DNA of 64,000 nt. It comes from Flavobacterium sp. KACC 22763 (GTDB taxonomy: Bacteria; Bacteroidota; Bacteroidia; Flavobacteriales; Flavobacteriaceae). The notes under the pieces were generated by a model. That model was not told the origin of the DNA. It saw nothing but the letters and a program-made list of their open reading frames with translations, and did not search any database. The DNA lies in assembly GCF_028736155.1 (NCBI RefSeq), contig NZ_CP117879.1, positions 372,001 through 436,000 of the forward strand. The letters are read 5' to 3'. Numbering within the stretch: the stretch's first letter is position 1; each line of letters starts with the position of its first letter. Both the position numbers and the translations under genes were made by a program. Below, piece after piece: positions 24,911-33,589 of this stretch.

Positions 24911-24936
24911 AATAAAAGACATATTTGTCTTTTATT
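24911..24936. promoter_or_regulatory. Putative Rrf2 operator in front of nirK (perfect palindrome)
   Basis: AATAAAAGAC, six bases, GTCTTTTATT: perfect 10-base arms, 61 bases upstream of the nirK start. On the minus strand a near -7 box (TATCTTTA, 24892-24885) lies 18 bases downstream of the site. It is the best copy of the element also found at 16023 and 17142. Confidence 0.8.
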
Positions 24937-25081
24937 ATGATAAAAATCATACTTAGTATAGAAATAGTATGTTAAATTACATCTGGCAATTATTATTTAG
25001 AAACTAACACTGTTAGAAAAAATGTTTGGAATATTTTTTAATAAAAATAATTGAGGTTCTTCATTTTAAATTAATAATGAT

Positions 25082-25089
25082 TATTTTTG
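25082..25089 (+). promoter_or_regulatory. -7 element before the alpha-oxoamine synthase gene
   Basis: TATTTTTG matches TAnnTTTG exactly, 37 bases before the start codon. No TTG lies at the usual distance; the nearest, at 25051, is 28 bases away. The match is weak evidence in AT-rich DNA. Confidence 0.35.
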
Positions 25090-25126
25090 CTCGCTGATTA
25101 AGTAAAAAAAATTACTACAATATATT

Positions 25127-26386
25127 ATGGTAAAAGATTTATTCGAAAGAATTCAGGACAATAAAGGACCTTTAGGAAAATGGGCTTCTCAAGCAGAAGG
25201 TTATTATGTTTTCCCAAAGTTAGAAGGAGAGTTGGGTCCTAGAATGCAATTTCACGGAAAAAATATTTTAAACTGGAGTTTAAATGATTATTTAGGTTTA
25301 GCAAATCATCCAGAAGTTCGTCAGGCAGATACAGATGCAGCAATTCAGTTTGGTGCAGCATATCCAATGGGAGCTCGTATGATGTCTGGACACACTACGT
25401 ACCACGAACAATTAGAAAATGAATTGGCTGAGTTCGTAATGAAAGAATCTGCTTATTTGTTAAATTTTGGTTACCAAGGAATGGTTTCTATCATTGATGC
25501 TTTGGTTACAAAAAATGACATTATCGTTTATGACGTAGATTCACATGCTTGTATCATTGATGGTGTTCGTTTGCACATGGGTAAACGTTTCACATACAAA
25601 CACAATGATTTGGAAAGTATGGAGAAAAACCTGCAGCGTGCTACAAAAATGGCCGAAGAAACTGGTGGAGGTATTTTATTTATTACTGAAGGAGTTTTTG
25701 GAATGCGCGGACAGCAAGGAAAATTAAAAGAGATTGCTGAACTAAAGAAAAAATACAATTTCAGATTATTAGTAGATGATGCTCACGGTTTTGGTACTTT
25801 AGGTAAAACGGGTGCTGGAGCAGGTGAGGAGCAAGGAGTTCAAGATCAGATTGATGTTTACTTCTCTACTTTTGCAAAATCTATGGCTAATATTGGGGCT
25901 TTCGTAGCTGCTGATAAAACGGTTATCGATTATTTGAAATACAACTTACGTTCTCAAATGTTTGCTAAAGCATTACCAATGATTCAAACAATTGGTTCTT
26001 TGAAACGTTTAGAGTTATTACGTCAATCTTCTGCAATTAAAGACAAGCTTTGGGAAAACGTAAATGCATTGCAAAACGGTCTTAAAGAGAAAGGATTTAA
26101 TATTGGAGATACAAATACTTGTATTACACCAGTTTACTTAGAAGGAAGTATTCCTGAGGCAATGGTAATGGTAAACGATTTAAGAGAAAATTATGGTATT
26201 TTCCTTTCTATCGTGGTTTATCCAGTTATTCCAAAAGGAATTATCTTGTTGAGAATGATTCCTACGGCTTCTCATACATTAGAAGATATCAATGAAACGT
26301 TAACAGCTTTCGAAGCAATCCGCGAGAAACTGACTAACGGAACTTATAAAGAAATTGCAGAGCGTACAACTGTTGACGTTTCGTAA
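25127..26386 (+). CDS. Alpha-oxoamine synthase, serine palmitoyltransferase type
   Basis: A 419-residue cytosolic PLP enzyme. Fold-type I features: H140 (DVDSHACIIDG) for stacking on PLP, DDAH (217-220), and the Schiff-base lysine K251 in FSTFAKSMANIGAF. The family condenses an amino acid with an acyl-CoA or acyl-ACP. The N-terminal extension and lack of a biotin-gene neighbourhood favour the SPT group over 8-amino-7-oxononanoate synthase or Gly C-acetyltransferase. In Flavobacterium the product could be 3-ketosphinganine, or with cysteate the precursor of sulfonolipid (capnine). The sequence alone does not settle serine against cysteate. Confidence 0.85.
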   Translation: MVKDLFERIQDNKGPLGKWASQAEGYYVFPKLEGELGPRMQFHGKNILNWSLNDYLGLANHPEVRQADTDAAIQFGAAYPMGARMMSGHTTYHEQLENELAEFVMKESAYLLNFGYQGMVSIIDALVTKNDIIVYDVDSHACIIDGVRLHMGKRFTYKHNDLESMEKNLQRATKMAEETGGGILFITEGVFGMRGQQGKLKEIAELKKKYNFRLLVDDAHGFGTLGKTGAGAGEEQGVQDQIDVYFSTFAKSMANIGAFVAADKTVIDYLKYNLRSQMFAKALPMIQTIGSLKRLELLRQSSAIKDKLWENVNALQNGLKEKGFNIGDTNTCITPVYLEGSIPEAMVMVNDLRENYGIFLSIVVYPVIPKGIILLRMIPTASHTLEDINETLTAFEAIREKLTNGTYKEIAERTTVDVS

Positions 26387-26432
26387 TGACTTAAAAAAAA
26401 TAAATTCTCAGAACATGGGAATTATGTAAAAG

Positions 26433-26465
26433 AATCCATTCGTTATGCGAATGGATTTTTTTTTA
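26433..26465 (+). terminator. Terminator after the alpha-oxoamine synthase gene
   Basis: The stem AATCCATTCG / CGAATGGATT with a 5-base loop is followed by nine T residues. The same 10-base stem is reused in the terminator of the next gene. Confidence 0.9.
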
Positions 26466-26509
26466 TTTAAAGTAACTTTATTTTATAATCAGAAAAATAA
26501 AAGACAAAT

Positions 26510-26995
26510 ATGAAAAAAGTACTTATAATAGCTGTGATAGCGCTGTCTGTTTTTGTTTCTTGTAAAAAAGAAACAACGACAATAGAGCCAGTACAGATTA
26601 CACCGAATCCGCCGAAAGAAGCTGAAATTGTTGAGCCTGCTGGAGATCAATGTTATGCTTGGAAATCTAATGGAAGCGTTATTGAAATGAGCTTTAATGT
26701 TAATTCTCATCAAGAGGTAAACGGAAAACTAAGCTATAATCTGGTTGGAAAAGATAAAAATGAAGGAACTTTAATAGGTAATATGAAAGGTGATACTTTG
26801 GTTGCTGATTATACCTTTAATTCTGAAGGCGCTTCATCTGTTCGAGAAGTTGTCTTTCTACAAAAAGACGGGGCTTTTATTGAAGGATATGGCGATGTTG
26901 CAGAAGCAAATAATAAAGTTTCTTTTAAAGATAAATCAAAACTAAAATTTGATGCCAAAAATACTTTGGTAAAAGTAGATTGCAAAGTAGAGTAA
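26510..26995 (+). CDS. Small lipoprotein of unknown function
   Basis: A 161-residue protein with a lipoprotein signal (FVSCKK) and an acidic, Pro-rich linker up to about residue 45. The mature domain begins GDQCYAWKSNGSVIEMSFNV and alternates short strands (NGKLSYNLVGKDKNEGTLIGN, GDTLVADYTFNSEG), suggesting a beta-barrel or lipocalin-like fold. A similar C-x-W opening appears in the lipoprotein at 47806. No function is recognised. It has its own terminator. Confidence 0.75.
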   Translation: MKKVLIIAVIALSVFVSCKKETTTIEPVQITPNPPKEAEIVEPAGDQCYAWKSNGSVIEMSFNVNSHQEVNGKLSYNLVGKDKNEGTLIGNMKGDTLVADYTFNSEGASSVREVVFLQKDGAFIEGYGDVAEANNKVSFKDKSKLKFDAKNTLVKVDCKVE

Positions 26996-27015
26996 GATGT
27001 GTTTTATAAAGTAAA

Positions 27016-27050
27016 AAATCCATTCGTTTGGGGGCGAATGGATTTTTTTA
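27016..27050 (+). terminator. Terminator after the lipoprotein gene
   Basis: The stem AAATCCATTCG / CGAATGGATTT with a G-rich loop, then seven T residues. Its arms repeat those of the terminator 600 bases upstream. Confidence 0.9.
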
Positions 27051-27153
27051 TTTTTAAAGATATTTTCGTATTTAAGTTGATTTGTAAAGCGCTAGAATTT
27101 TAGATTCACTTTAAAACTGTACACTAAAAACTGTAAACTGATGACTAAAAAAA

Positions 27154-28272
27154 TTAAAGGTTCTTCAAATAAGTCTTTCTCTGACAGTGAATAATTGGAT
27201 CAAAGTTTTTCCAAAGTAAATGAATAGCATTATTTTCTAATAACTCTGGAGTTCTAATGCAAGTCTGAATTCCTTTGGCAGAAAAAGTCTTGTAATATTC
27301 ATCAAAAATAATAGCGGTTACACCTTTATTCTGGTATTCTGGATGAACTCCGATGAGGTAAAAAACAACATCTTTACTGTGTTTTCTAGCCTTTAATAAT
27401 TGCAGAAAACCAAACGGAAATAATTTACCTCTTATTTTTTGTAGCGCTTCCACAAAACTTGGCATTACAATACTAAAAGCAACCAATTTATCATCTTTAT
27501 CAACTACAAATTTGATGTATTCAGGATTGATAAAGCTGATGTATTTCTTTTTAAAGTATTCTTTCTGTACATCAGAAATGGCTACAAACGAAGCTAATTT
27601 CTCATAAGATTCGTTAAACAAATCAAACATTTTGTCTACGTGAGGCATAATGTCTTTTGTTTTTGTAAAATTAAGCGCTTTAAGTCCGTAGCGTTTCTTG
27701 ATTAACTCCTGCGCTTTTTGGAAGAATTCTGGTTTAACATTAGAAAAAGGGAATATACTTTCGATATATTGTTTTTCAACCTGAAAGCCTAATTCTTCAA
27801 AATGTCTCACATAATATTCATGATTGTACCACGTAATCATAGTTCCAACTTGATCAAATCCTTCGGTAAGAACTCCAACTTTGTCTAAGTTTGAGAATCC
27901 CATTGGCCCTTCAGCGTGTTCTAAGTTGTGTTTTCTTCCTAAGTCATACACTTTTTCAAGAAGTGCTTTAGTGACTTCAATATCATCAATTACATCAAAC
28001 CAGCCAAAACGAACTTTTCTTTTATGTTGATTGTTTACCTCAGACCAATTGATAATAGCTGTAATACGGCCAACAATTTTATTGTCTCTGTATGCTAAGT
28101 AAAAATAAGCTTCGGCATTATCAAAAGCCGGATTTTTAGTTTTATCAAAAGATGCCAATTCATCTGAAATAATAGGCGGTACCCAATACGGATTGTCCTT
28201 GTATAATGAAAAAGGAAATTTGATGTATTCGGTTAATTCTTTCTTGCTTTTGGCTTCTTTAATTGTAATCAT
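27154..28272 (-). CDS. GNAT-fold acyltransferase family protein (YghO-like), possible lipid N-acyltransferase
   Basis: A 372-residue protein. The N-terminal segment FPFSLYKDNPYWVPPI with NPAFDNAEAYFYLAYRDNKIVGRITAIIN is characteristic of a widespread GNAT-related family including E. coli YghO, and a C-terminal half carries FYLIGVHPEYQNKGVTAIIF, the acyl-CoA binding loop of GNAT proteins. Database records often call homologues GTP cyclohydrolase, which nothing here supports. Bacterial ceramide synthase of Caulobacter belongs, as I recall, to the same broad group. Together with the nearby SPT-type gene this makes N-acylation of a sphinganine or capnine base plausible but unproved. Confidence 0.75.
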   Translation of the reverse strand: MITIKEAKSKKELTEYIKFPFSLYKDNPYWVPPIISDELASFDKTKNPAFDNAEAYFYLAYRDNKIVGRITAIINWSEVNNQHKRKVRFGWFDVIDDIEVTKALLEKVYDLGRKHNLEHAEGPMGFSNLDKVGVLTEGFDQVGTMITWYNHEYYVRHFEELGFQVEKQYIESIFPFSNVKPEFFQKAQELIKKRYGLKALNFTKTKDIMPHVDKMFDLFNESYEKLASFVAISDVQKEYFKKKYISFINPEYIKFVVDKDDKLVAFSIVMPSFVEALQKIRGKLFPFGFLQLLKARKHSKDVVFYLIGVHPEYQNKGVTAIIFDEYYKTFSAKGIQTCIRTPELLENNAIHLLWKNFDPIIHCQRKTYLKNL

Positions 28273-28317
28273 TATATGGTATTGAGAGTCCTTAAAAAAG
28301 GATCTAGTTATTTATGT

Positions 28318-29286
28318 TTATTCGTATTTCGCTTTACGTTTTCTTTCTCTTTCTTGATAATCTATTGGTTTCTCATTGTCAGGATTCTTTTTTGCTTTTG
28401 CGGCTGCTTTGTTTTCTATCTGTTTTTCTTTGTACCATCCATCATAACGCCATGATACTCCAACTCCGCCATATAAAATAGAAGGCGTATTCTTAAAGTT
28501 AGTGCTTATAGAAGCATCAACCTGTAAGTTTGAAGAAAGCAAATAAGCAGCACCTGTACGCAGAATTGAATCGCTGTAAAAGTCGCTTTTATATCCTTGA
28601 TTTTCTAGAAAACCTGACCAATGGTCATTAAATCCGTGCGTCAAAGTTAATACATATCCGTAACTTGGATAGTCTGTACCGATATAATCTGCAATAATAT
28701 TGGTAACAAAAACCCAAGATCCACCTCCAAGAAGGTTTTGGGTAATAATCGAAACCTTAGGAGAAATGGCTCCATCAGGAGAAAAATAATAAGGATTGTC
28801 GGCGCCAACAAAATTTGCTCCTGCAAATACCGAAACCGCAGGAATCAGCTCTCTCCATTGAAAATTACGATTGGCTTTATAGCTGTAAATATTCACTTCT
28901 CTTTTGTAATTTTTATACGGATCGTAAATAAGGTATTTAGCTCCTAAAACAGTCTGTCTAAAATTGTTCTTTTTGTAGCTTGTATACGGTGTATCGTAGT
29001 TAGCTGCTTGGTATTGTAAATCTGCAATAAATTCTAATTGCTCTAGAAAAGCACCAAATCTTATGGTTAAATCAGTGCCAAATCCGCTGGCATCGTAGTC
29101 TAATAAATCGTGTTTTTCTTTAATGCCATAAACACCAAGTTCGGCTTGAATTACAGATTTCCCAACAGCGTAAGCAGACATGGTTTCGCCAGGACGGTTG
29201 GAATTAATAACGTCGGTGTATTGTGCAAAAAATAGTTGTGGAATAAAAAAAAGTACCGGGGCAAGTAAGTTTTTAATTTTGGACAT
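28318..29286 (-). CDS. Outer-membrane beta-barrel protein (MetA-pathway transporter-like)
   Basis: A 322-residue protein with a signal peptide ending near FFAQ and a series of amphipathic strands typical of outer-membrane barrels (RPGETMSAYAVGKSVIQAELGVYG, LEFIADLQYQAANY, VDASISTNF, GGVGVSWRYDGW). The start NSNRPGET and overall pattern resemble the family called phenol degradation meta-pathway transporter. The C-terminal 45 residues are very basic and would extend beyond the barrel. The substrate is unknown. It precedes the GNAT-like gene on the same strand by 45 bases and may share its transcript. Confidence 0.75.
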   Translation of the reverse strand: MSKIKNLLAPVLFFIPQLFFAQYTDVINSNRPGETMSAYAVGKSVIQAELGVYGIKEKHDLLDYDASGFGTDLTIRFGAFLEQLEFIADLQYQAANYDTPYTSYKKNNFRQTVLGAKYLIYDPYKNYKREVNIYSYKANRNFQWRELIPAVSVFAGANFVGADNPYYFSPDGAISPKVSIITQNLLGGGSWVFVTNIIADYIGTDYPSYGYVLTLTHGFNDHWSGFLENQGYKSDFYSDSILRTGAAYLLSSNLQVDASISTNFKNTPSILYGGVGVSWRYDGWYKEKQIENKAAAKAKKNPDNEKPIDYQERERKRKAKYE

Positions 29287-29384
29287 ATAATTTTTTTTGG
29301 ATTAAAAAATAATAACGCATTTCAAATGTACATATTTTATTATTTATTTAAGATTCATATTTTATTTTTAAGGAATGGATTTAT

Positions 29385-29392
29385 TAATTTTG
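29385..29392 (+). promoter_or_regulatory. -7 element before the DUF4834 gene
   Basis: TAATTTTG matches TAnnTTTG exactly and lies 17 bases before the ATG at 29410. It also argues that the real start is this ATG and not an upstream in-frame codon, because the longer frame would begin before the promoter. No clear -33 element. Confidence 0.4.
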
Positions 29393-29409
29393 GAAAAAAA
29401 TATATAGTT

Positions 29410-29703
29410 ATGCAAGAAGCATCATTTTCAGGGTTGTTTAAAACCATCATGTGGGTTATAGCTTTTTATTACATTTTTAAATTTTTAGCTAGAATCTTTT
29501 TGCCAGTATTGGTTAAAAAGGCGGTAGAGAATGCTAGTGAAAATTTTCAAAGACAACAGCAGCAGTATAATCAAGGCAATACATATCAGAACAATCACAA
29601 TACAAATAATAATGATGAAATAATCATTAATACTGCTAATGCTAAAAATCCGCGCGAAACCAAAAAAGTGGGAGAGTATGTCGATTACGAAGAAATAGAT
29701 TAG
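29410..29703 (+). CDS. DUF4834 family small membrane protein
   Basis: A 97-residue protein from the ATG at 29410 (MQEASFSGLFKT). One membrane helix (about residues 9-33) is followed by a Gln/Asn-rich linker (about 45-67) and a conserved end, KKVGEYVDYEEID. This arrangement matches DUF4834 of Flavobacteria, whose function is unknown. An in-frame start at 29326 would add 28 hydrophobic residues, but it lies upstream of the promoter-like box. The YfhO gene follows 49 bases later and may be co-transcribed. Confidence 0.8.
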   Translation: MQEASFSGLFKTIMWVIAFYYIFKFLARIFLPVLVKKAVENASENFQRQQQQYNQGNTYQNNHNTNNNDEIIINTANAKNPRETKKVGEYVDYEEID

Positions 29704-29752
29704 ATTTGTGTCCTGAAAATTTAGGATTCATTTTAACCCAAACTAGCCAAAA

Positions 29753-32212
29753 TTGAAAATAGTAAATAAGTTCTATCCGCATGCCCTTGTTATCTTGGGC
29801 TTTATTTTTGTTTCGTTAATTTATTTTTATCCAGTTCTACAAGGAAAACAAATCTTCCAGTCTGATATTGCTCAATACACCGGAATGGCAAAAGAGCAAA
29901 ATGACTTTAGAGCAGTAGAAAATGCTGAGCCTTATTGGACCAACTCTGCTTTTGGAGGTATGCCAACGTATCAGCTTGGAGCAAATTATCCGAACGATTT
30001 TATCGGTAAAGTTGATGACGTTTTGCGTTTTCTTCCACGTCCTGCAGATTACTTGTTTTTATATTTCCTTGGTTTTTATGGCTTATTATTAGTTTTAAAA
30101 ACAGATCCTTTGAAAGCCTTTATTGGTTCAATTGCATTTGGTTTTTCAACTTATATGATTATCATTTTAGGAGTTGGACATAATGCAAAAGCGCACGCAA
30201 TAGCTTATATGCCTCTGGTAATTGCTGGTTTTATACTCGTCTTTCAGAAGAAGTATATTAAGGGCGGTCTGCTCACCATGTTTGCGGTGGCATTAGAAAT
30301 TAGCGCCAATCACTTCCAGATGACCTATTATTTATTGATTTTCTTATTGATGCTTTCAGGTTATTTTGCTTTTAATTATATCAAAGAGAAAGATTTTAAA
30401 GGACTTCTAATTTCTTGTGGCGTTTTATTAGTTGCTGGAATTTTTGCATTGGGTGCCAACGCAGGTAATTTAATGGCAACAAACGAATATGCTAAATACA
30501 GTATCAGAGATAAAAGCGAGTTGACTTTTAATCCAGATGGATCTAAAAATGAAACCACTGCTTCTATGACTACAGATTATATCACTGAATATAGTTATGG
30601 TATTGCAGAGAGTTTAAATTTAATTGCTCCAAGAATTTTTGGAGGTTCAAGTCACGAAAATGTAGGTACAGACAGCCGTATGTACGCATTTATGCTTGAA
30701 CAGGGAGTTCCTGCTTCTCAAGCTCAGGATTTTGTTTCAGGAATGCCTACTTATTGGGGAGATCAGCCAATTGTTTCAGCACCGGCTTATATTGGAGCAG
30801 TAGTTTTCTTTTTGGCAGTTTTAGCTTTATTTATTGACGAAAGAAAAATCAAATATGTTTTCCTTACTGGAGCACTTTTCACTTTAGTGCTTTCTTGGGG
30901 TAAAAACTTCTCTTTATTGACAGACTTTTTTATTGAATATGTTCCGCTTTACGATAAATTTAGAGCAGTATCTTCAATTCAGGTTATATTAGAATTATGT
31001 TTCCCTGTTTTAGCTGTTATGGGATTACAATCATTTTTTAAAGCTAAGGACGAGCCAAAATTACAGCAGAAAGCATTAGTGCAGACAGGAGTTTTTGGTT
31101 TGGGGGTTCTCGTTATTCTTCTAATAGCAAAAAGCTTCTTCCATTTTACAGGAATGAACGATAATGTTTATTTGGAAAGCTACGGGCCAGGATTTGTTGA
31201 TGCTTTAAGAGAAGACAGAATGACCATGTACTATGCAGATTTGTTAAGATCTGGATTCTTAATTATAGTGACATTTGTGGTTCTTTGGATGTTTGTAAAG
31301 AACAAATTCTCTCAAACTACAACCTTAATTGTGGTTGGAATAGTAATGATTTTTGATTTGTTCTTTGTCGATAAAAAATATGTTTCTGCTAAAGATTTTG
31401 TGAGCCCAGTTCAAATTGCTGCTCCTTTTCAAGAAACGCAGGCAGATGCTCAGATTTTAAAAGATACTTCAGTTTACCGTGTATTTGATCTTCAAGGACA
31501 ATTGCAAGGAAGATCATCTTATTTCCATAAAACAATTGGAGGTTATAGTGCTGTAAGACCAAGAAGAATGCAGCAATTATATGATTACCAAATTGCTAAA
31601 AATAATTTAGAAGTGCTTAATATGTTGAATGTTAAGTATGTTATTCAAGTTGATAAAGACGGAAACCAAATTCCTGCGGTTAATCCAGATGCTAACGGAA
31701 ATGCTTGGTTTGTGGAGTCGGTAAAACTGGTAAACAAACCAGATGACGTAATGAAAGCGCTGAATACTTTAGATACTAAAAAAGTTGCAGTTTTCAATGT
31801 TCACGAACATGAAAGCAAATTCCAAAATGCAAGATTGAAGAAAGCTTTTGATACAACAGGAACTATTAAAGTTGTTGCTTACAAGCCAAATTATATCAAA
31901 TACAAATCAGAAAATAAAGGAGATGGTTTAGCTGTTTTTTCTGAAATGTATTATAAAAATGGTTGGAACGCTTATATTGACGGAAAATTGACAGATCATT
32001 TCCCAGTTGATTATGTTTTAAGAGCAATGGAAATTCCTGCCGGAAAACATACTATTGAATTTAAATTTGAGCCTCAGATTATTAAAACTGGAGGAACAAT
32101 TACTTTAATAAGTTCAATTGGAATGCTGTTGCTTTTAGTTGGAGGGATTTATTTTGAGAAATTCTACCGCAAAGATTCGCAAAAAAGTCACAGAGATACT
32201 CAAAATAATTAA
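29753..32212 (+). CDS. YfhO family integral membrane protein
   Basis: An 819-residue protein with about twelve membrane helices, a large periplasmic loop in the C-terminal third (about 560-770) and a final helix. The YfhO pattern is seen in LQGKQIFQSDIAQYTGM, EPYWTNSAFGGMPTYQLGA and the C-terminal WNAYIDGKLTDHFPVDYVLRAMEIPAG. In Bacillus, YfhO glycosylates lipoteichoic acid; the fold belongs to GT-C-like glycosyltransferases. Here it heads a three-gene set with a glycosyltransferase and a flippase, so surface glycan assembly is likely. The start codon is TTG; the N-terminus MKIVNKFYPHALVILGF reads as a natural first helix. Confidence 0.88.
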   Translation: MKIVNKFYPHALVILGFIFVSLIYFYPVLQGKQIFQSDIAQYTGMAKEQNDFRAVENAEPYWTNSAFGGMPTYQLGANYPNDFIGKVDDVLRFLPRPADYLFLYFLGFYGLLLVLKTDPLKAFIGSIAFGFSTYMIIILGVGHNAKAHAIAYMPLVIAGFILVFQKKYIKGGLLTMFAVALEISANHFQMTYYLLIFLLMLSGYFAFNYIKEKDFKGLLISCGVLLVAGIFALGANAGNLMATNEYAKYSIRDKSELTFNPDGSKNETTASMTTDYITEYSYGIAESLNLIAPRIFGGSSHENVGTDSRMYAFMLEQGVPASQAQDFVSGMPTYWGDQPIVSAPAYIGAVVFFLAVLALFIDERKIKYVFLTGALFTLVLSWGKNFSLLTDFFIEYVPLYDKFRAVSSIQVILELCFPVLAVMGLQSFFKAKDEPKLQQKALVQTGVFGLGVLVILLIAKSFFHFTGMNDNVYLESYGPGFVDALREDRMTMYYADLLRSGFLIIVTFVVLWMFVKNKFSQTTTLIVVGIVMIFDLFFVDKKYVSAKDFVSPVQIAAPFQETQADAQILKDTSVYRVFDLQGQLQGRSSYFHKTIGGYSAVRPRRMQQLYDYQIAKNNLEVLNMLNVKYVIQVDKDGNQIPAVNPDANGNAWFVESVKLVNKPDDVMKALNTLDTKKVAVFNVHEHESKFQNARLKKAFDTTGTIKVVAYKPNYIKYKSENKGDGLAVFSEMYYKNGWNAYIDGKLTDHFPVDYVLRAMEIPAGKHTIEFKFEPQIIKTGGTITLISSIGMLLLLVGGIYFEKFYRKDSQKSHRDTQNN

Positions 32213-32267
32213 AAAAAATCTTTGTGATACTCAGTGCTGACTTTGTGAATCTCTGTGTAATTTAAAT

Positions 32268-33554
32268 ATGGAACAAAAAAAACTTTTAATAATTACCTAT
32301 TACTTTCCGCCTGCGGGTGGGCCAGGTGTACAGCGCTGGCTAAAATTTGTAAAATATCTTCCTGAATTTGACGTTCAGCCAATAGTTTATGTTCCAGAAA
32401 ACCCGACTTATCCAATTGTTGACGAAGGATTGGTGAGCGAAATATCAGATAAAGTAATTGTTTTAAAAAATAAAATTTGGGAGCCTTACCAATTGGCTTC
32501 CATTTTTTCGAAGAATAAAACCAAGAAAATCAGTTCTGGAATTTTTCCGCAAAAGAAAAAACAAACTTTTCTGGACAAAACGTTTCTTTGGGTTCGAGGA
32601 AATCTTTTTATTCCAGATGCCCGCGTTTTTTGGGTAAAACCATCAGTTTCTTATTTAGAAAAATACATTCAAGAAAATAATATCGATACAATTGTAACTT
32701 CTGGACCACCGCACAGTTTGCATTTAATTGGTTTAGAATTGCAGCAGAAATTAAAAGTAAAATGGTTTGCCGATTTCCGTGATCCTTGGACAACAATCGG
32801 ATATCATAAAGCACTTCGTCTATCTTCTTATGCAGAAAAAAAGCATAAGAGCTTAGAGCACAAAGTACTTAATTCTGCAGACGAAATCATTGTAACTAGT
32901 AAAACAACAAAAGCCGAATTTGAAGCGATTACCAATAAACCAATTACGGTAATTACGAACGGTTACGATGTTGAAACTGTAGAGAAACAAACTTTAGATA
33001 CAAAATTCACTTTAGCTCATATTGGTTCTTTCTTGTCTGATAGAAACCCGCCATTTTTATGGGAAGTTTTGGTTGAATTACTTAAAGAAGTACCAGAATT
33101 TAAATCTCATTTAGAAATTAAATTAATTGGCGCTGTAAGTCAGGAAGTTTTAGATGCTATTCAAGAACATCAATTAAAGGATTATTTAAATTTGGTTGGT
33201 TACGTTTCTCATAAAGAAGCTGTTGCACACCAAAGAAAATCTCAAGTATTGCTTTTAATAGAAATTAATTCTGAGGATACTAAAAGCATTATTCCAGGAA
33301 AGTTATTCGAATATATGGTGTCAAACCGTCCAATAATTGCTATTGGGCCTCAAGGTTCTGACTTTGCCGATATCGTTACACAGACCAATACTGGAGTATT
33401 TTTTGATTATTCTGAAAAAGCGAAATTAAAAAGTGTAATTTTGGACTTTTTTAATCAGTTTTTGGAAGGGAAATTACAATCGCATGGGATTGGTTTACAG
33501 CAATATTCGAGAAAAAACCTAACCAAACAATTAGCCCAGCTGATTAAAGGATAA
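32268..33554 (+). CDS. GT-B glycosyltransferase (family 4-like)
   Basis: A 428-residue cytosolic or membrane-associated transferase. The N-terminal domain begins LLIITYYFPPAGGPGVQRW, the acceptor-side loop of GT4 enzymes, and the C-terminal nucleotide-sugar domain has AHIGSFLSDRNPP, LIGAVSQEV and the donor-binding region IIPGKLFEYMVSNRPIIAIGP with the ExxxxxxxE-like pattern shortened. It lies 55 bases behind YfhO and 35 bases before the flippase, so the three are probably one unit for exopolysaccharide or O-antigen synthesis. Donor and acceptor cannot be told from sequence. Confidence 0.88.
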   Translation: MEQKKLLIITYYFPPAGGPGVQRWLKFVKYLPEFDVQPIVYVPENPTYPIVDEGLVSEISDKVIVLKNKIWEPYQLASIFSKNKTKKISSGIFPQKKKQTFLDKTFLWVRGNLFIPDARVFWVKPSVSYLEKYIQENNIDTIVTSGPPHSLHLIGLELQQKLKVKWFADFRDPWTTIGYHKALRLSSYAEKKHKSLEHKVLNSADEIIVTSKTTKAEFEAITNKPITVITNGYDVETVEKQTLDTKFTLAHIGSFLSDRNPPFLWEVLVELLKEVPEFKSHLEIKLIGAVSQEVLDAIQEHQLKDYLNLVGYVSHKEAVAHQRKSQVLLLIEINSEDTKSIIPGKLFEYMVSNRPIIAIGPQGSDFADIVTQTNTGVFFDYSEKAKLKSVILDFFNQFLEGKLQSHGIGLQQYSRKNLTKQLAQLIKG

Positions 33555-33589
33555 TCAATTAAACATCAAATACAATCTAAACTCAAGAA

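Noticed and set aside
26493..26502. AATAAAAGAC, a perfect left half of the NO-locus operator, upstream of a lipoprotein gene
   Set aside because: The right half is missing; the following bases read AAATATGAAAAAAG. A single half-site in AT-rich DNA is expected by chance.
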